Shown: piece by piece, positions 60,839 through 64,000 of the stretch
Position numbering within the stretch: the first letter of the stretch is position 1
Layout of the letters: the number at the start of each line of letters is the position of its first letter
DNA from: GCA-2733415 sp964276095
GTDB taxonomy: Bacteria; Bacteroidota; Bacteroidia; Flavobacteriales; Flavobacteriaceae
Assembly: GCA_964276095.1 (NCBI GenBank)
Contig: CAXYDR010000003.1
Span: 1,116,001 to 1,180,000, forward strand
DNA: 64,000 bases
Direction: 5' to 3'
The notes under the pieces: model-generated
Databases searched by the model: none
Told to the model about the DNA's origin: nothing
The model's input: the letters and a program-made list of their open reading frames with translations, nothing else
Translations under genes and position numbers: made by a program

Positions 60839-61531
60839 CTAATCTTCTCCACTGGGAGAAGGAATGCTTATTTTTTTAAAAAGTGGGATTTTAAAAAACG
60901 TGAAATCTTCAAACCAATGTTGCATTCCATCTGCTTCCATTGCTTCTTTGTTTTTAGTACCAATACCTATGAATTCAAGGTTTAAATTCTGCGCTGTTTT
61001 TAAGTCCCAAATTCCGTCGCCAACTGAAATTATTTGCTTAAATTCAGTAACACTATAATAGCTTTTTGCTTTATCAATAGCCTCGCTTACAAAACCTTCC
61101 CTACTAAAACTAGTTTTTGACGTTGATAGTAATTCTGACTCCATTGGTAAACCTGCAGAGTTCATTTTTAAAATAGCAGATTTTGGTAATGATCCTGTTG
61201 CAAACGCTATTGCATACTCACTATTTTCTAATTGATTCAGTACCTCTAATACTCCTTTTATTGCAATAGTTTTAGGCTGTTGCTTTAAATAGGAAACTAT
61301 TGAGTTTTCAAAATCATTTAGTAATTCTAGTGGAAGTTCTTTGTTAAAGAAATTCTCATAATTATACTTTAAAGCATAACTATCCGTATGATGTTTTAGA
61401 ATATTAAAGTTTGTATCAATATCTTTAATTCCTAAATCAGTCATTGCATTTATGATTACTTCATGATAGCCAGAAACACTATCTATTAAAGTACCATCAA
61501 TATCAAAAATGAGTAGTTTTGTCTTTTTCAT
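60839..61531 (-). CDS. HAD-superfamily phosphatase
   Basis: The 230-residue protein has motif I FDIDGTLIDS (about 9-18), the Thr/Ser motif II ATGSLPKS, Lys in motif III and the final ISVGDGIWDLKTA with the acidic pair. It resembles phosphoglycolate-phosphatase-like HADs; the substrate is unknown. The last codons, IPSPSGED, coincide with a perfect 7-bp-stem palindrome (60844-60861), which may be a repeat that has become part of the gene end. It lies on the opposite strand between the aminotransferase and omega-amidase genes. Confidence 0.85.
   Translation of the reverse strand: MKKTKLLIFDIDGTLIDSVSGYHEVIINAMTDLGIKDIDTNFNILKHHTDSYALKYNYENFFNKELPLELLNDFENSIVSYLKQQPKTIAIKGVLEVLNQLENSEYAIAFATGSLPKSAILKMNSAGLPMESELLSTSKTSFSREGFVSEAIDKAKSYYSVTEFKQIISVGDGIWDLKTAQNLNLEFIGIGTKNKEAMEADGMQHWFEDFTFFKIPLFKKISIPSPSGED
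60844..60861. repeat. Palindrome overlapping the 3' end of the HAD gene
   Basis: CTTCTCC-ACTG-GGAGAAG forms a perfect 7-bp stem with a four-base loop at the end of the HAD gene. Similar palindromes occur as intergenic repeats in Flavobacteriaceae (from memory). It may also help to terminate the HAD or aminotransferase transcripts. Confidence 0.45.
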
Positions 61532-61585
61532 TTTAAAAATGAGTTAATTCAATAACAATAATACAATTTTATCTAAATTTATATC

Positions 61586-62365
61586 ATGGAAAATGAGTTA
61601 AAAATTACGATACTACAATCTGATTTAGTTTGGGAGAACGCTTCTGAAAATCGCAAAAATTTTGAAACTAAAATTGATGCGATAATAGAACCAACAGATA
61701 TTATTGTTCTTCCAGAAATGTTCACTACTGGTTTTGCAATGCAACCTGAATATTTAGCTGAAACCATGGATGGTACGACGATACATTGGATGCTTCAACT
61801 AGCCAAAACTACAAACAGTGCTATATGCGGAAGCATTATCATTACAGAAAATAAACACTTTTACAATCGCTTTTTATTTATAACTCCTTCAGGTGAAATT
61901 CATCAATACAACAAACGTCATTTATTTTCCTTAGCTGGCGAGCATGAGCGTTATCAGAAGGATAATAAACAAGTTATTATTGATTATAAAGGATGGAAAA
62001 TTTGTCCGCTAGTATGTTATGACTTGCGCTTTCCTGTATGGTCTAGAAACACTTCTAATTACGATATACTTATATATGTAGCCAATTGGCCAAAACCTCG
62101 TATAACAGCTTGGAATACACTTCTAAAAGCACGTGCAATTGAAAACATGAGTTATGTTATTGGTGCAAACCGTATTGGAACAGATGCAAATGGACATGAA
62201 TACACCGGAAACTCTATTGTTTTAGATGAATTGGGTAGTGAAATGACGCCTTTATCTGAAAATACAGAAGCTATCCTTACCACTACGCTATCTAAAGAAA
62301 AATTATTAGCTTCAAGAAATAGGTTTAACTTTTTAGGTGATCAAGATGAATTTGAAATAAGATAA
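61586..62365 (+). CDS. Nitrilase-superfamily omega-amidase
   Basis: The 259-residue protein has the nitrilase catalytic triad: Glu in VLPEMFTTGF (about 42-51), Lys in YNKRHLFSLAGE (about 112) and Cys in PLVCYDLRFPVW (near 147). It fits the YafV/Nit2-type omega-amidases that hydrolyse 2-oxoglutaramate or 2-oxosuccinamate. The aminotransferase 770 bp upstream on the same strand is the likely partner; together they would complete methionine salvage or glutamine transamination. This pairing is inference from known pathways. Confidence 0.87.
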   Translation: MENELKITILQSDLVWENASENRKNFETKIDAIIEPTDIIVLPEMFTTGFAMQPEYLAETMDGTTIHWMLQLAKTTNSAICGSIIITENKHFYNRFLFITPSGEIHQYNKRHLFSLAGEHERYQKDNKQVIIDYKGWKICPLVCYDLRFPVWSRNTSNYDILIYVANWPKPRITAWNTLLKARAIENMSYVIGANRIGTDANGHEYTGNSIVLDELGSEMTPLSENTEAILTTTLSKEKLLASRNRFNFLGDQDEFEIR

Positions 62366-62367
62366 TT

Positions 62368-63963
62368 TTATTTCAACGTAAACTGTTCATCTACATCCCA
62401 ATTCGCTTTAACTTTATGTTCTTCTGGATGATAAGCAATACGTTCTGGTTGTAGTTTTTTCAAATAATTACCTGTGTCGTATTTCTTGTTATTATTATCA
62501 TCAAATATTACGCGTATATTATAGGTTGCTGGCGTAACGTTTTGAAAATCATACACATAAACTCCTACTCCAAATTGCTCATACTTAACCTCTCCTGTTT
62601 TTGTTACTAATTGAACTATCAAAGGGGTATTTGGCGCATTATTTAATGTGATTTTAAAAGTTGCATATGCAGATAAATCTTTCGTACTTGCTCGATAACT
62701 TAAAGTATCGTTTGTTGCTTCAAAGAAATCAGTAAATGCTTCTGGTAAAATACTGATGGAATATTTTTGGCTTTCTTCTTTTTTAAATTCTAAATTAATA
62801 ATACTCGTTAATTTATCTATTGAACTCATAAAAGGGACTGATACCGAATCCTTATCTAAAATTTTAATTTTAGAATCATCAATTGTCGTTACGGGTATTG
62901 TAGATACAATTTTATAGATCCCATCTAATGCTAAACTGGTTGAAACTGGTTTAAATGATAGCGAATCTGATTTTACTTTCTTTCGCATACGAACTGTGAA
63001 GGAATCTATTTCTTGTTTATGAGTCATTGTAAAATTCAATGAATCTAAATCAACGTTTGGTTTAAACCAATACTGTAAAGTATCATTATTAACTTCTTTA
63101 GTAATTGTAGAAACAATATTTTTATCAGATAGGAGTTTAATTAATACATCTTCTGTTGCCTCTCCTTCATAACGAAATTTAATTCTGTTTTTTCGTTCGT
63201 GTTTTGGTTTTAGCGCTTTATAATTTTGTATTTCTTTAAACAGCGTCAATTCATGAGAATCCTCACTTGGAACAGTTATGAAGTCTTTTTTAAAGGCTAT
63301 TTTATCTGTTTTCTGATTGAATTTATAATTATCCGATTCTTCTTTTAAAGCTGTAAGTAAATACTTACCTGCCTTCAAGTTTTCAAATTTAAAGTTCGTG
63401 GTACTATCTAAAGTATTGGTAATATATCTTGGCTTTTTGTTGTACACTACCGAATCAGTAAACGTAGAGTCTATTTCATAAAGCATTACCGATACAAAGT
63501 CATCTGCTGTTTTAGCAATAGCATCTCTTATACTTCCGTTTAATCCTAAAGAATCTATACTTTTACCTGTTGAGAAAACATATTTAAAATACGGGTATGG
63601 ATTGCTCTCATTATTATCGACAATACTTTTACCGAAGTTAAATGAGTAAGTTGTGTTTGGTTGTAAGGTATCGTAAATTTTAATTTTCACATACTTACTT
63701 GCTCCTCCTTGTGGTGTAATTAACGGACGAATATTTAAGGGAGGTGAAATGATCAATTGCTTGGTTAAATCATTTAACTTAATATACTCATCAAAATATA
63801 TTTTTATTTCTTGCTCTGTAAAATTAGTGCTATAATTTTCTGGTGTAGCTTTAAGCATTACAGGCGGTTGAATATCTTTTGGTCCCCCTGAAGGCCTTCC
63901 TTTTTTTGCACAACTTAAAACGGTAATACAGATAACCAATATAATAACAAGTATTTTTTTCAT
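62368..63963 (-). CDS. Ig-like domain lipoprotein
   Basis: The 531-residue protein has a lipoprotein signal (VLSCAKKG) and a N-terminal Big_5-type bacterial Ig-like domain (about 33-130), with PPVMLKATPENYSTNF then IKIYFDEYIKLNDLTKQLIISPPL and the TTYSFNFGKSIVDNN segment. Later repeats are beta-rich and C-terminal RVIFDDNNNKKYDTG suggests a carboxypeptidase-regulatory-like or cohesin-like domain. A structural envelope function is plausible; no enzyme motif is seen. The gene ends two bases from the omega-amidase stop, convergently. Confidence 0.8.
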   Translation of the reverse strand: MKKILVIILVICITVLSCAKKGRPSGGPKDIQPPVMLKATPENYSTNFTEQEIKIYFDEYIKLNDLTKQLIISPPLNIRPLITPQGGASKYVKIKIYDTLQPNTTYSFNFGKSIVDNNESNPYPYFKYVFSTGKSIDSLGLNGSIRDAIAKTADDFVSVMLYEIDSTFTDSVVYNKKPRYITNTLDSTTNFKFENLKAGKYLLTALKEESDNYKFNQKTDKIAFKKDFITVPSEDSHELTLFKEIQNYKALKPKHERKNRIKFRYEGEATEDVLIKLLSDKNIVSTITKEVNNDTLQYWFKPNVDLDSLNFTMTHKQEIDSFTVRMRKKVKSDSLSFKPVSTSLALDGIYKIVSTIPVTTIDDSKIKILDKDSVSVPFMSSIDKLTSIINLEFKKEESQKYSISILPEAFTDFFEATNDTLSYRASTKDLSAYATFKITLNNAPNTPLIVQLVTKTGEVKYEQFGVGVYVYDFQNVTPATYNIRVIFDDNNNKKYDTGNYLKKLQPERIAYHPEEHKVKANWDVDEQFTLK

Positions 63964-64000
63964 TTGAGATACATATAAAAAAGTTACACCAATTATATTT

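Noticed and set aside
1..64000. Prophage, transposase, CRISPR array, tRNA or rRNA
   Set aside because: No regular spaced repeats, no integrase or transposase-like protein, no clover-leaf or rRNA-like stretch was recognised on either strand.

Overview
The window is a contiguous piece of an AT-rich Bacteroidetes chromosome, almost certainly family Flavobacteriaceae (a marine genus such as Tenacibaculum or Polaribacter is plausible, but the genus is inference). The signs are -7 promoter elements of the TANNTTTG type, many lipoproteins with an SCSDD-like start, TonB-dependent uptake, a GldM-like domain, a DksA-like protein with one cysteine, and the flavobacterial gene orders lspA-dksA-ileS, flippase-dut-nucleotidyltransferase-TPR-DUF4292-M23 and hemA/C/D-AraC-hemH-MATE-hemJ. 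No prophage, transposase, CRISPR array, rRNA or tRNA was seen.

Layout. 1-9,000 is a thiamine region with three TPP riboswitches on the minus strand. The first controls a biosynthetic operon (thiS, thiC, a ThiE/TenI-like gene, thiD, thiE and the start of thiG). The second precedes a TonB-dependent outer-membrane receptor. The third precedes a YkoF-like thiamine-binding protein, a PnuC/PnuT-type permease and a NadR-like P-loop kinase. thiL lies at 13.7 kb without a riboswitch. 9,000-13,650 is a four-gene export cluster: choice-of-anchor B lipoprotein, seven-repeat propeller lipoprotein, MbnP-like protein and MbnH/MauG-like diheme protein.

13.7-26.4 kb holds thiL, an HD hydrolase, a bacilliredoxin, a TerB-DnaJ protein and the envelope cluster from flippase to M23 peptidase and DPP-IV peptidase. 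This cluster is interrupted by repeat-like DNA and by a small accessory insertion whose second gene carries a copy of the neighbouring signal-peptide sequence. 26.5-32.1 kb holds lspA, a DUF4097-like protein, the DksA-like gene and ileS. 32.2-39.0 kb is heme biosynthesis with an AraC regulator and a MATE transporter inside it.

39-54 kb is mixed: an orphan NtrY-like kinase, enoyl-CoA hydratase, an alpha/beta hydrolase, an AraC gene followed by a thioredoxin/AhpD-like/cupredoxin cassette, aminopeptidase P, an Asp-box propeller protein, VOC and SnoaL proteins, and a RimK ligase overlapping an aspartoacylase-family gene. 54.3-57.8 kb is sdhCAB with a near-consensus promoter. 57.9-64 kb holds small lipoproteins, a stand-alone GldM C-terminal-like domain, an aminotransferase and omega-amidase pair flanking a HAD hydrolase, and an Ig-like lipoprotein.

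The locus most worth following up is the riboswitch-controlled thiamine import module with its NadR-like kinase, a candidate thiamine-trapping kinase. Next are the AraC-controlled thiol-redox cassette with a 21-bp-spaced direct repeat, and the porphyrin cluster containing a translationally coupled MATE exporter. All functions are assigned from sequence reading only; no database search was run.
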